22,069 nucleotides of DNA, taken from an uncultured Clostridium sp. GTDB taxonomy: Bacteria > Bacillota > Clostridia > Oscillospirales > Ruminococcaceae. Both the position numbers and the translations under genes were made by a program. Every line of letters begins with the position of its first letter. Positions within the stretch are counted from its first letter, which is position 1. The notes below the pieces were generated by a model. The model worked only from the letters and a program-made list of their open reading frames with translations. It made no database searches and was not told the DNA's origin. Shown here piece by piece: positions 6,535 to 13,840 of the stretch. The stretch is from contig CABUDL010000012.1 of assembly GCA_902490335.1 (NCBI GenBank), forward strand, positions 1 to 22,069, read 5' to 3'.

Positions 6535-7983
6535 ATGAAGCATCGCATCGTTTCTGTCACCGACCCAACCAGTAATCCCGTCTCCGTCATTGTCACGCTG
6601 GCATGGCCGATTTTTATCGAGCAAATCCTGGTATCGCTGGTTCAATCCATCGACACCGCGATGGTCGGCTCTCTGGGTGCAAACGCCACCGCTTCGGTCG
6701 CCATCAGCCAAAACCCCATCAACCTGATCAACTCGGTCATTCTGGCTTTGGGCGTCGGCTTCACCACCATGATTGCCCGTGCTGTGGGTGCGAAGGAATA
6801 TGACTATGCGCGGCTGCTCATTCGGCAATCCATCGTTGTTGTATTTTCTCTGGGCATCCCACTTTCGGCGCTTTGCTTTGCCCTGTCCCGCAAGATTCCT
6901 ATTTGGATGGGCGCTGCTCCCGAAATCCTGGATGACGCACAAAGCTATATCCGCATCATCGCCTTCTCCATGCTGTTCCGCGGACTGATGATGGTCCTGA
7001 CGGCAATCTACCGAGGGTTTGGCGACACCCAGACCCCGATGATTATCAACATCGCCATCAACCTGACCAACGTTGTCGGCAACTTCCTGTTGATTTACTC
7101 TCCGCGGCAGCTCACCCTGTTCGGCACCACCTTCCCGATGTGGGGAGCCGGTATGGGCGTTGCCGGTGCTGCACTGGCAACCACCTTCTCTCAGGTGATG
7201 GGTTCTCTGGCACTGCTTGCCATCTGCTTTACCCAGCGCTCCGGTCCAATGCGCATCTCCTTAAAGGAGAGCTTCCGTCCCAGCCGCGACACGCTGCGGG
7301 AGGTTTTCCGTGTCAGCCTGCCGGTCATGTTTGAGCGTTTTACCATGTCCAGCGCCTTTGTTGTCACCTCCAGCATCATTGCCACTCTGGGTACCGTTTC
7401 GCTGGCTGCCAACTCTCTGGCAGGTCAGGCAGAATCCCTCAGCTTTATGCCCGGCTTTGCCTTTGGTACAGCAGCGACCACATTGGTCGGTCAATCGTTG
7501 GGCGCCGGCAACGAGGAGCAGGCACGCCGCTATGTCCGCATCACCGGTCTGATGGGCGCAGTTGTCATGTTCTTCATGAGCTGTGTGCTTTTCTTCCTGT
7601 CCGACCGCATCATCGCCCTGTTCACCCCTGACCCGGCGGTCATCGAACTGGGCGGCAAGCTGCTGAAGATTCTGGCGTTCATCCAGGTCCCGCAGATGTA
7701 TGCAATGGTCTACTCCGGTGCGCTCAAGGGAGCCGGCGATACCCGCAGTCCCTTCCTCATCACCCTGTGTTCGATGTGGGGTGTGCGTATCCTGGGTTCC
7801 TTCATTCTGATTCGGCTGCTGCACAAGGACCTTCCTTGGATGTGTGCCGCCATGTGCCTGGACAACGTCGTTCGTTTCTTCCTGTATCTGTACTGCTACC
7901 GCAAGGGAAAATGGGTCCATGCTTACGAAAAGCACGAATCCCGCAGCAAACAACAGGCAAAAAAACAGGCTGCTGCCGAATAA
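6535..7983 (+). CDS. MATE-family multidrug / cation-coupled exporter (482 aa)
   Basis: An inner-membrane antiporter of the NorM/DinF type. The protein has about twelve hydrophobic segments in two halves of six. The first half opens with VTLAWPIFIEQILVSLVQ and DTAMVGSLGANATASVA. The second half repeats the pattern with VSLPVMFERF and ATLGTVSLAANSLA. Both halves carry the family hallmark of a Pro and small residues in helix 1 and a VG-LG-A turn. AAGGAGGG stands 7 nt before ATG 6535. The C-terminus is a basic, Gln/Ala-rich tail (about 465-482). It is a single-gene unit with its own promoter and terminator. The substrate cannot be told from sequence. Confidence 0.92.
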   Translation: MKHRIVSVTDPTSNPVSVIVTLAWPIFIEQILVSLVQSIDTAMVGSLGANATASVAISQNPINLINSVILALGVGFTTMIARAVGAKEYDYARLLIRQSIVVVFSLGIPLSALCFALSRKIPIWMGAAPEILDDAQSYIRIIAFSMLFRGLMMVLTAIYRGFGDTQTPMIINIAINLTNVVGNFLLIYSPRQLTLFGTTFPMWGAGMGVAGAALATTFSQVMGSLALLAICFTQRSGPMRISLKESFRPSRDTLREVFRVSLPVMFERFTMSSAFVVTSSIIATLGTVSLAANSLAGQAESLSFMPGFAFGTAATTLVGQSLGAGNEEQARRYVRITGLMGAVVMFFMSCVLFFLSDRIIALFTPDPAVIELGGKLLKILAFIQVPQMYAMVYSGALKGAGDTRSPFLITLCSMWGVRILGSFILIRLLHKDLPWMCAAMCLDNVVRFFLYLYCYRKGKWVHAYEKHESRSKQQAKKQAAAE

Positions 7984-7997
7984 TCCACGTCTTTTTT

Positions 7998-8031
7998 GCG
8001 TTCTGTGTTGCAAAGCACAGAACGCTTTTTT
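7998..8031 (+). terminator. Terminator of the MATE gene
   Basis: Arms GCGTTCTGTG (7998-8007) and CACAGAACGC (8016-8025) with an 8-nt loop, followed by six Ts. It lies 15 nt after the MATE stop. The stop of the convergent XRE gene falls inside the T-run. Confidence 0.9.
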
Positions 8032-8287
8032 ATTGCTCAAACAGCCGTTGTTTGATTTGCTCGGAGATACATTCGATGGGGTCCTTTTCCTGCTGCCAGT
8101 TTTGTTTTAACTCCTGCGGAGTGACCTGCAGCACTTGACACAGCCGCTGCATCTGCGTAAACAATGGCAGTCTTTTTCCTTCCTCATACGCTTCGATGCT
8201 GCTGACCGACAGCTGGGACAGTTCTGCCAGCTGCCGCTGTGTATACCCTTTTCGGCGTCGGAGCGCACGCAGGTTTTCTGCAAACAT
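8030..8287 (-). CDS. Small XRE-family HTH regulator (85 aa)
   Basis: The protein is little more than one Cro/C1-type HTH. Residues 3-60 read LRALRRRKGYTQRQLAEL, a turn, SVSSIEAYEEGKRLP and LCQVLQVTPQEL; a short charged tail follows. GGTGAG lies before the ATG at 8287. It has a good promoter of its own (8370-8342), placed back to back with that of the sigma-region-4 protein at 8442. Copies of an ACACAA motif lie in and around both promoters, so it most likely represses itself and its divergent neighbour. That assignment is inference from layout. Confidence 0.85.
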   Translation of the reverse strand: MFAENLRALRRRKGYTQRQLAELSQLSVSSIEAYEEGKRLPLFTQMQRLCQVLQVTPQELKQNWQQEKDPIECISEQIKQRLFEQ

Positions 8288-8341
8288 CTTCTGCTCTCAC
8301 CTATCCCTTCCACCCAGTATGATGGTTTCTTTGCCTTTCTT

Positions 8342-8370
8342 ATTATAACATATTTTGTGTATTTTTACAA
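8342..8370 (-). promoter_or_regulatory. Promoter of the small XRE gene
   Basis: Minus strand TTGTAA (8370-8365), a 17-nt spacer and TATAAT (8347-8342). Its -35 box is one base from the -35 box of the opposite promoter. Confidence 0.75.
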
Positions 8371-8428
8371 GTTGAATTCCACACAATCATCTGATATACT
8401 ATTTAAAAACACACAATTTATTTGATAT
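8355..8428. repeat. Operator-like repeats in the divergent XRE / sigma-like control region
   Basis: The motif ACACAA occurs three times: inverted at 8355-8360 and direct at 8381-8386 and 8411-8416. The two direct copies are part of longer repeats, 8380-8397 and 8410-8428, that share CACACAAT at one end and TGATAT at the other with one base of length difference. They cover the spacer of the XRE promoter and the spacer, -10 and start region of the opposite promoter. This is a plausible repressor target set. Confidence 0.55.
8372..8400 (+). promoter_or_regulatory. Promoter of the sigma-region-4 gene
   Basis: TTGAAT (8372-8377), 17 nt, TATACT (8395-8400), with TGA before the -10 forming an extended -10. 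It lies back to back with the XRE promoter. Confidence 0.75.
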
Positions 8429-8441
8429 TGAGGAGGTTTTT

Positions 8442-8738
8442 ATGCGCAATCAGATTCCCAGCGACAAAATCGACCACTACCCGGACCTGCTCAGCTGTTT
8501 TCGCGGCAGCTGCAACCAGCGGCAGCGGGAGGAATACCGCCGGTTTTTATATCGCGCCATCAAAACGCAGCTGACCCAGCGGCAGAAGCAGGTCATTATG
8601 ATGCATTTTTTTGACGGGCTTACTCTGACCGAAATTGCCCGACAGATGTGCGTAAACAAGTCCACCGTTTCCCGAACTTTATCGCGGGCACTGGACCGGC
8701 TGACCGACCTTGCGCGGCTGTACTTCGAGTTGAAATAA
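8442..8738 (+). CDS. Sigma-70 region 4-like HTH protein (98 aa)
   Basis: The C-terminal half is a sigma region 4 type HTH: LTQRQKQVIMMHFFDGLTL then TEIARQMCVNKSTVSR, and LSRALDRL as the last helix (about 44-92). The N-terminal 40 residues are short, basic and carry no recognisable region 2, so it is unlikely to be a full sigma factor. Proteins like this act as small regulators or as truncated sigma-like DNA-binding factors. AGGAGG sits 5-6 nt before ATG 8442. The strong divergent promoter and shared repeats with the XRE gene at 8030-8287 suggest a two-gene switch. Its targets are unknown. Confidence 0.8.
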   Translation: MRNQIPSDKIDHYPDLLSCFRGSCNQRQREEYRRFLYRAIKTQLTQRQKQVIMMHFFDGLTLTEIARQMCVNKSTVSRTLSRALDRLTDLARLYFELK

Positions 8739-8741
8739 AAA

Positions 8742-8787
8742 TACAGCAGGAGGGAGGCATCTGTACAGATGCCTCCCTCCTGCTGTA
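8742..8787 (-). terminator. 46-bp perfect palindrome, terminator of the TrmL-DegV-patatin-DUF1294 operon
   Basis: The 46 bases are fully self-complementary with no spacer; the centre is CTGTACAG, so a real hairpin would open a 4-nt loop. On the minus strand the stem is followed by TTTTTATTT, and it starts 6 nt after the DUF1294 stop. On the plus strand the stem is followed by As, so it is a poor terminator for the sigma-like gene, although a stem this strong may still stop or protect that transcript. Confidence 0.85.
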
Positions 8788-8793
8788 AAAAAT

Positions 8794-9060
8794 TTATCCC
8801 AAAAAGTAAAATAAAATTGCCGCCTGAACCAGAATGATGAGCGGGATGCCGACCACAAAATACCAGTGCTTGGTCTTGTGGCGGAAGGTGAACATCCCCA
8901 GATACATCCCCACGCTGCCGCCCAAAGCAGACAGCAAAAACAAAACCTTTTCCGGCACCCTTCTTCTCTGGCGCTGCGCGGCAAATTTGTCCGCACCGCA
9001 GACATTAAAGGTCAGCAACGTCATCCCAAGGATGTAAAAAAGCAGAATCTTCTGTCCCAT
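8794..9060 (-). CDS. DUF1294 small membrane protein (88 aa)
   Basis: It matches DUF1294 by pattern. An N-terminal helix (LLFYILGMTLLTFNVCG) is followed by the conserved DKFAAQRQRRRVPEKVL, then LLSALGGSVGMYLGMFTFRHKTKHWYF split over a second hydrophobic segment, and a final helix of about 20 residues, giving roughly three membrane spans. The role of the family is unknown. ATG 9060 is preferred over ATG 9066, because the AAGGAGGA site is only one base from the latter. It is the last gene of a four-gene minus-strand operon, 30 nt after the patatin gene. Confidence 0.88.
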   Translation of the reverse strand: MGQKILLFYILGMTLLTFNVCGADKFAAQRQRRRVPEKVLFLLSALGGSVGMYLGMFTFRHKTKHWYFVVGIPLIILVQAAILFYFLG

Positions 9061-9090
9061 CCTCATTCCTCCTTTTGCTCCTGTTCTCCC

Positions 9091-9942
9091 CTATTCCTGC
9101 GCAAACAGCCGCTGAATCCGCTCCCATGCAGCCGCTGCGTCGTGATAGCCATTTTCATACGCCGCCTGCAGCTTGTCCACATCCTTCTCGACCCTGTGCA
9201 GCACCATTGGCTGACTGGGCTGGATGATGACCGCTTTTCCCTGCTGCTCCAGCTGCTGTGCCGTCTGCAAGCTGTGATTGTAGTCGATGTGCCGCTGCTG
9301 CATCGCCCGGCAAAGCGCAGGATACCGGCGGTAGCGCAGCCGAATCAGCGGCATCAGCTTGTTCGGCTTCTTGACATATCCCTCGTTTTGGGTCAGCACG
9401 ATCACCTGTTTTTCCAAGCCGTCCTGCATCGCCTGACCGACCGGAATCGAATCGGCAATCCCGCCGTCCAGATATTGCCTGCCTGCAATCTCCTGCATAG
9501 GAGCCAGCAGCGGCATTGAGCTGGAGGCAATCGAGTCGCGAATCAGATCGTCGCCGTTTTCTCTGGAAAACCAGTGGCAGCGCCCGGTGGCACAGTCGGT
9601 GGCTCCGACCTTCAGGCGCATGGGCGAAGCATAAAAGGTGTCGTAATCATATGGGATGTAGCGCTCCGGAATTTCATAAAAGGAAAACTGCCAGTTAAAG
9701 ATGGAACCGGTTTTCAGCAGCTGCCCGATTCCCATATAACGCGGGTCGTTGCAGAATCGTTTGGCAATCTCGATGTACCTTCCTTTGTCCTGCGACAGAT
9801 AGTTGAGCGCGTTGCAGGCTCCTGCCGAAATGCCGTAGACATCGGAAAACATCGCCCGATGCTCGGTGAAAAAGTCCAGAACCCCCGCGGTGTAGACACC
9901 GCGAAAGCCTCCGCCCTCCAAAATCAAAGCTCCGTGAAACAA
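9091..9942 (-). CDS. Patatin-like phospholipase, YjjU/RssA-type (283 aa)
   Basis: The compact patatin core is complete: LEGGGFRGVYTAGVLDFF (residues 8-25) as oxyanion loop and helix, YGISAGACN with nucleophile Ser39, and YLDGGIADS with Asp159. The GGGxRGxYTAGVLD form is that of the YjjU-type predicted phospholipases. Translation appears to start at TTG 9942 with GGGGGAAG upstream; no other in-frame start fits, and the family usually begins right here. The upstream gene is a DegV fatty-acid-binding homologue 28 nt away. The pair therefore makes sense as acyl release plus fatty acid carriage, although this link is inferred. No signal peptide is seen. Confidence 0.9.
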   Translation of the reverse strand: MFHGALILEGGGFRGVYTAGVLDFFTEHRAMFSDVYGISAGACNALNYLSQDKGRYIEIAKRFCNDPRYMGIGQLLKTGSIFNWQFSFYEIPERYIPYDYDTFYASPMRLKVGATDCATGRCHWFSRENGDDLIRDSIASSSMPLLAPMQEIAGRQYLDGGIADSIPVGQAMQDGLEKQVIVLTQNEGYVKKPNKLMPLIRLRYRRYPALCRAMQQRHIDYNHSLQTAQQLEQQGKAVIIQPSQPMVLHRVEKDVDKLQAAYENGYHDAAAAWERIQRLFAQE

Positions 9943-9970
9943 ACCGCTTCCCCCTTTTTCCTCTGTGCGG

Positions 9971-10843
9971 CTAATCTGCCAAGAAGGTCAGTCCGATAAT
10001 CTGCGGACCGGTGTTGATGGTGATTGCTGCTCCAATCTTATAGATGCCCACCGGCGGATAACCGGCTATCTTTTCGCACGCCTGCGCCAGCTCCTGACTG
10101 GCAGTGGTGTCCCTTGCCACCAAAATCATGTAGGGGGCATTTTCCTCCTTTTTGCTGCGCTGGGCGGCAAACATCTTTTCCATACCGGAAAGGATGGCTG
10201 CATTGCCGCGCACCTTTTCGACAACGCTGGTGGTTCCAACCGCCGAGATAAGCGGGCGCAGACCAATCAGCTCCCCGACAAAGGCTGCGGTGCAGCTGAC
10301 CCTGCCGGATTTTTTGACATATTGCAGGGTGAAGGGACTGAAATAGATCCTGACCCGCTCGAGGTAGTCGCGGATGTAGGCAACGACCTGCTCAAAATCC
10401 GCTCCCTGCTGCGCTTTTTTGCACGCCTGCATCAGCGGATAGCCGTAGCCCATCGTGTAGCAGTTGGAGTCGATGACCTCGATGGTCATGGCTCCCGGAT
10501 GCTCCTCCAAAAAGGCATCCTTTGCCATCAACGCCGAGTGGTACATGGAGGAGGCACCCGAATAGATGGTCAACACCACCAGATGGGTGTAGCCCTTCTC
10601 CCACGCCTGCTCATAGCGCTCCTGAAAGGTGATGGACGGGATGTGCGAGGTAACCGGAATCTCCTTACAGCGTTCAATCAGGTCATAAAATTCTTCTGCT
10701 GTAAAGCTTTCTCTCTCGTAGTAACCTTCTCCGTCTGCGGTGACCGGAATCGGCAGGATACACAGGTTGTCCAGCTGTGCTTCCTCCTGCGGCGGGATGT
10801 CACAGGCAGAATCGGTGATGAAAAAAATCTTCTGTTCTGTCAT
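9971..10843 (-). CDS. DegV family fatty-acid-binding protein (290 aa)
   Basis: DegV/FakB proteins bind a fatty acid and, where FakA is present, hand it over for phosphorylation and entry into phospholipids. The N-terminal domain begins IFFITDSACDIPP, the family start. VTSHIPS (64-70) is the conserved Thr-Ser lipid-headgroup site, and later landmarks are VIDSNCYTMGYGYP, KKSGRVS and GLRPLIS. The length is normal. AAGGAG precedes ATG 10843. It lies 11 nt after the TrmL-like gene and 28 nt before the patatin gene on the same strand. No fakA (DAK-domain kinase) is in the window. The role is known only at family level. Confidence 0.93.
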   Translation of the reverse strand: MTEQKIFFITDSACDIPPQEEAQLDNLCILPIPVTADGEGYYERESFTAEEFYDLIERCKEIPVTSHIPSITFQERYEQAWEKGYTHLVVLTIYSGASSMYHSALMAKDAFLEEHPGAMTIEVIDSNCYTMGYGYPLMQACKKAQQGADFEQVVAYIRDYLERVRIYFSPFTLQYVKKSGRVSCTAAFVGELIGLRPLISAVGTTSVVEKVRGNAAILSGMEKMFAAQRSKKEENAPYMILVARDTTASQELAQACEKIAGYPPVGIYKIGAAITINTGPQIIGLTFLAD

Positions 10844-10854
10844 AATTTCTCCTT

Positions 10855-11385
10855 TTAATCAAACGAAACCGGATCATCCCAGCAAAACTGATGCAGCTGT
10901 CCTTCATTTTGCAGCGCAGGGAATCCCCATTGACGCAATGTTTCGTACACAGCGATGGCAACGGTGTTGGACAGGTTCAGGCTGCGCACCGGACCAATCA
11001 TCGGCAGGCGCAGGCAGCTGTCGGGATGGCGCAGCAGAATGTGCTCGTCGATGCCGGCATCCTCCCTGCCAAAAATCAGGTAGCAGTCGTCCGGGTAGCT
11101 CTGCTCGGAATAGACCTTTCTTCCTTTTGTGGTAAAAAAGAAGAGTGGGTCGTCCGAATGCTTTTCCAAAAACTCCTGTGTATTCTCATAATAGGTGATG
11201 TCCAGATAATGCCAGTAGTCCAAACCGGCACGCTTGAGTTTTTTGTCGTCGATGGAAAATCCCATCGGTCCTACCAGATGCAGACGCGCTCCGGTGCAGG
11301 CACAGGTGCGCGCAATATTGCCGGTGTTCTGGGGAATCTGCGGCTCAAACAGCACGATATTCAGCCGCGGCTGATGTGGTTCCAA
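10855..11385 (-). CDS. trmL: tRNA (cytidine/uridine-34-2'-O)-methyltransferase, TrmL/SPOUT family (176 aa)
   Basis: SPOUT-fold methyltransferases of the TrmL group methylate the ribose of the wobble base of tRNA-Leu isoacceptors with SAM. The trefoil-knot motifs are clear: NIVLFEPQIPQNTGNIART (9-27) as motif 1, LIFGRED (about 103-109) as motif 2, and RLPM with RSLNLSNTVAIAVYE (about 126-147) as motif 3. LDYW after the first domain is typical of TrmL. Translation starts at TTG 11385 with GGAGG upstream; this matches the expected start of the family. It is the first gene of the four-gene operon and has the only strong promoter of that operon. Confidence 0.9.
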   Translation of the reverse strand: MEPHQPRLNIVLFEPQIPQNTGNIARTCACTGARLHLVGPMGFSIDDKKLKRAGLDYWHYLDITYYENTQEFLEKHSDDPLFFFTTKGRKVYSEQSYPDDCYLIFGREDAGIDEHILLRHPDSCLRLPMIGPVRSLNLSNTVAIAVYETLRQWGFPALQNEGQLHQFCWDDPVSFD

Positions 11386-11472
11386 GATATTTCCTCCCTC
11401 AAAAGTAGCTCAGAATACGATATGAAATGGTATTGTTCACTATATATTTGTAACAACTGTTATATCTTTACT

Positions 11473-11502
11473 ATAATAAAACATTTTCCTCCCGTTTGTC
11501 AA
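11473..11502 (-). promoter_or_regulatory. Promoter of the trmL-degV-patatin-DUF1294 operon
   Basis: Minus strand consensus TTGACA (11502-11497), an 18-nt spacer and TATTAT (11478-11473). The leader would be about 80 nt and very AT-rich. Confidence 0.7.
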
Positions 11503-11547
11503 TCAAAATAGAGGGTGCGGATTCAAAGTTTCTTTTCTTTTTTACCA

Positions 11548-11576
11548 TTGATTTCGACACACTTTTTCGTTAAACT
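11548..11576 (+). promoter_or_regulatory. Possible promoter of the relQ-like gene
   Basis: TTGATT (11548-11553), 17 nt, TAAACT (11571-11576). It is a moderate match and the only pair with good spacing in the gap. Confidence 0.4.
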
Positions 11577-11639
11577 AAAATGTAACAGTATGAAAGCCGT
11601 TTGGCTTATCATCGAACGAGAAAGGAACTGTACAACAAA

Positions 11640-12326
11640 ATGGGACAGATTTACAACAGCAAAAAACTGATGGATGACATCGCGCGCCTTCAGTCCTCGC
11701 ACGATCTCATCGAACTGCTCAGCGGCATTCAGCAAAGCATGGCAATCTATGAATCCGGTATCCAGGAGGTTTTGACTAAACTGGAAATCTTGCAGCGGGA
11801 CGCCCGATTCAGCAAGCACAACCCCATCGAATCCATCAAAAGCCGGGTCAAATCTCCGATGAGCATTTTGGAAAAGATGCACCGCAAGGGCTTTCCCATC
11901 TCGCTGGAATCGATTAAAACCAACCTCAACGACATCGCCGGCATCCGCGTCATCTGCCCGTTCATCGAGGACATTTATACGGTAGCAGATATGCTGACCC
12001 GACAGGATGACCTGAAGGTGGTGGAAAAGAAGGATTATATCCAAAATCCAAAGCCCAACGGCTACCGCAGCTACCATCTGGTGCTGAGCGTGCCGGTCTT
12101 TTTGTCCGACCACAAGGAGCTGGTGCGGGTCGAGGTCCAGCTGCGCACCATCGCCATGGATTTCTGGGCAAGCCTGGAACATCAAATCCATTACAAAGCC
12201 AGCCATGAGGTGCCGGACTGCGTGGTGGATGAACTGCGCGAGTGTGCGGACATCATCTCCCAGACCGACCAGCGGATGCAGAGCCTTTCCAAGCAGATTC
12301 GCTGCATGGAGGACAAGAAGGACTAA
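11640..12326 (+). CDS. relQ: Small alarmone synthetase, RelQ-like GTP pyrophosphokinase (228 aa)
   Basis: A single-domain synthetase makes (p)ppGpp from ATP and GDP/GTP in stress; it lacks the HD hydrolase, TGS and ACT parts of long Rel. The synthetase motifs are in order: FPISLESI and NLNDIAGIRVIC (85-106), PKPNGYRSYHLVL (137-149), RVEVQLRTIAMDFWASLEHQIHYK split over 163-186 with the catalytic Glu165 in EVQLRT. The N-terminal helix pair and the C-terminal helices fit the tetrameric RelQ/SasB type more than RelP, but the split is not certain. ATG 11640 was chosen over the in-frame TTG 11601 because AAAGGAA lies 13-14 nt before it. Length agrees with the family (210-230 aa). Confidence 0.9.
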   Translation: MGQIYNSKKLMDDIARLQSSHDLIELLSGIQQSMAIYESGIQEVLTKLEILQRDARFSKHNPIESIKSRVKSPMSILEKMHRKGFPISLESIKTNLNDIAGIRVICPFIEDIYTVADMLTRQDDLKVVEKKDYIQNPKPNGYRSYHLVLSVPVFLSDHKELVRVEVQLRTIAMDFWASLEHQIHYKASHEVPDCVVDELRECADIISQTDQRMQSLSKQIRCMEDKKD

Positions 12327-12407
12327 GCCGCATCGCAGATTGCTGCCGATGGAGGAAACCTTTTTTATGGAAAATTTCTTCTGGAAAATTTTCTTCCCAA
12401 AAATGAA

Positions 12408-12436
12408 TTGTAATTTTCCTGTAAATTGGGTATAAT
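12408..12436 (+). promoter_or_regulatory. Promoter of the 71-aa membrane protein gene
   Basis: TTGTAA (12408-12413), a 17-nt spacer and consensus TATAAT (12431-12436). Transcription would start about 45 nt before the start codon. Confidence 0.75.
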
Positions 12437-12488
12437 GAAGCCTAGAAGCACAAAGATGCTATCAACATTGTAAAGGGGTGTAGCTTCC

Positions 12489-12704
12489 ATGAAAAAAAGC
12501 GTGCTGATTTCTTTGATCGCGCTTGGAGTTTCTCTGGTGGGTCTGGTGATTGCACTGGCTGCCTGGATGCGCAAGAAAAAAGAACTCTGCTGTGACGATT
12601 TTGACGACGACCTTTTGATGGACGACGACGATTCTGAATACATCGCCGCACAGTATGTCGAACACGCAGACGAACCTATCGCCGATGAGGATGACGCCGA
12701 ATAA
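12489..12704 (+). CDS. Small single-span membrane protein with acidic tail (71 aa)
   Basis: One hydrophobic helix (about residues 4-26, VLISLIALGVSLVGLVIAL) is followed by MRKKK, which predicts the tail on the cytoplasmic side. A strongly acidic C-terminal 35 residues follows, with runs such as DDFDDD and MDDDDSE and a pair of cysteines (CC) just after the membrane. AAGGGGTG precedes the ATG. Strong promoter and terminator make it a single-gene unit. I recognise no family. Acidic tail proteins of this size are common in Clostridia without known role. Confidence 0.75.
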   Translation: MKKSVLISLIALGVSLVGLVIALAAWMRKKKELCCDDFDDDLLMDDDDSEYIAAQYVEHADEPIADEDDAE

Positions 12705-12716
12705 AACGATATGCAG

Positions 12717-12757
12717 ACTGCCTCCTTTTATTGTATCCAAAGAGGAGGCAGTTTTTT
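12717..12757 (+). terminator. Terminator after the 71-aa gene
   Basis: Arms ACTGCCTCCT (12717-12726) and AGGAGGCAGT (12743-12752), a 16-nt loop, then six Ts. Confidence 0.88.
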
Positions 12758-12820
12758 GTCGGATTTTCTGAACCTGTCGATTTATTCTAAATATTTGTTA
12801 TTCTTTTTTGAAAAAAGGGC

Positions 12821-12849
12821 TTGCATTTATAAATCAAATATGGTATTAT
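12821..12849 (+). promoter_or_regulatory. Promoter of tRNA-fMet
   Basis: TTGCAT (12821-12826), 17 nt, TATTAT (12844-12849); a TATAAT follows 3 nt later. The start site would be 15-20 nt before the mature tRNA. Confidence 0.65.
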
Positions 12850-12873
12850 AATTAGGCACTGAAAAATAAATAT

Positions 12874-13077
<204 letters not shown>

Positions 13078-13084
13078 TTTTTTT

Positions 13085-13228
13085 CATGCCCGTGAGCGTA
13101 GCTCGTTGGGTGACGAGTCCGACCGCTGCCTGTGGCAGAACAAGGGAGGATTCGGAAAGGCTGCGGTCGAAATCTGGCGCAGCAAACTGCAAGCAACAGA
13201 TTTCGGGCACCGCAACTGGCACCGAGCG
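13085..13228. other. Strongly folding insert between the two repeat copies
   Basis: About 144 bases without a supportable gene but with several inverted repeats: CTCGT/ACGAG (13102-13106, 13113-13117), CTGCC/GGCAG (13126-13130, 13134-13138), CGACCGC/GCGGTCG (13120-13126, 13163-13169) and CGAAATCTG/CAGATTTCG (13168-13176, 13197-13205). The third and fourth share bases 13168-13169 and the first and second compete too, so alternative folds exist. GAGCG occurs at 13094-13098 and 13224-13228, a possible short flanking duplication. It may be a small non-autonomous element or the remnant of an RNA. Confidence 0.5.
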
Positions 13229-13270
13229 ATAACCCGAAGGTCGTTGGTTCAAATCCAGCTCCCGCAACCA
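13229..13270 (+). pseudogene. Truncated tRNA-fMet (3' half only)
   Basis: Forty-two bases equal the second half of the intact tRNA, from inside the anticodon through the T-arm to CCA, without the acceptor 5' strand, D-arm and first half of the anticodon stem. It cannot form a tRNA. It begins copy 2 of the direct repeat. Confidence 0.9.
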
Positions 13271-13397
13271 CCAGACTGAGTCTGGACGCAATTCGCGTCT
13301 GGACTCTTTTCTTTTAACTTGGCAAGCGCTCACGTCAAAGCAGTTTCCAAAGTGTTCACCCTTTCCAAGTATAGATTCATCGTCGACAGACGGTGAG
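13229..13397 (+). repeat. Direct repeat copy 2
   Basis: The second copy of the 169-base unit. It keeps the tRNA-type terminator, here with the exact arms GAGTCTGGACGC / GCGTCTGGACTC, and the second hairpin around 13376-13397 followed by CCTTTTTT. Confidence 0.9.
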
Positions 13398-13720
13398 CCT
13401 TTTTTGTTTTCACTGTTCTTCCTAATAACAGCAGAAGGAATCACTCGGAATTGGTTGAAGCGATTGGGGTGTCATGGGCTATCCGGTGCTATCGGCGGGA
13501 GTGCTTGATGAAAAAAGGAAAGAACTTTTTGTCAATTAAAAACTTCTCTTGTGCTCTGTCGCTTCTGGTCTTTTCTAATTATTTTCAAGTGGCTTTCTGT
13601 CAGATTTTACGAAAATTTTTCTGCGATTTTACTTTCGCGAATTAAAGCAGCGATGTGAAGAGTTTACAAATATTGCCGCTGCGCATTTCGGAAATATTCG
13701 CTTTTTATTCATTTTTTATC
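13398..13720. other. Intergenic stretch without supportable gene
   Basis: The stretch is AT-rich in its second half. A 45-codon frame at 13508-13645 has GGGAG 6 nt before its ATG and a hydrophobic N-terminus, but no other support. Nothing else stands out. Confidence 0.4.
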
Positions 13721-13756
13721 GTCAATATTGACACAAACTTTTTTATCTGCTATGAT
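13721..13756 (+). promoter_or_regulatory. Strong promoter of the peptide-binding protein gene, with palindrome over the -35
   Basis: Consensus TTGACA (13728-13733), 17 nt, then TATGAT (13751-13756) preceded by TGC, an extended -10. The 12-bp perfect palindrome GTCAATATTGAC (13721-13732) covers most of the -35 and could be an operator. Transcription would start near 13763, giving a leader of about 175 nt. Confidence 0.75.
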
Positions 13757-13840
13757 TCAGATATACGCGTTCATCTGGGTTTGTGTTTTTTCATATGCTA
13801 CTTTTAAAGTCAGAACAAAAAATTTTGCAAATCAGAAACT

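Noticed and set aside
13508..13645. 45-codon frame with hydrophobic N-terminus and GGGAG before ATG
   Set aside because: The spacing is acceptable but there is no promoter, no clean signal-peptide cleavage site and no context; it may be chance in AT-rich DNA.
13670..13687. ATATTGC-N6-GCAT upstream of the peptide-binding protein promoter, similar to the 814-858 operators
   Set aside because: The spacer is 6 rather than 7 nt and the second arm fits only in four bases. It is too far upstream (about -83) to count as a third site.
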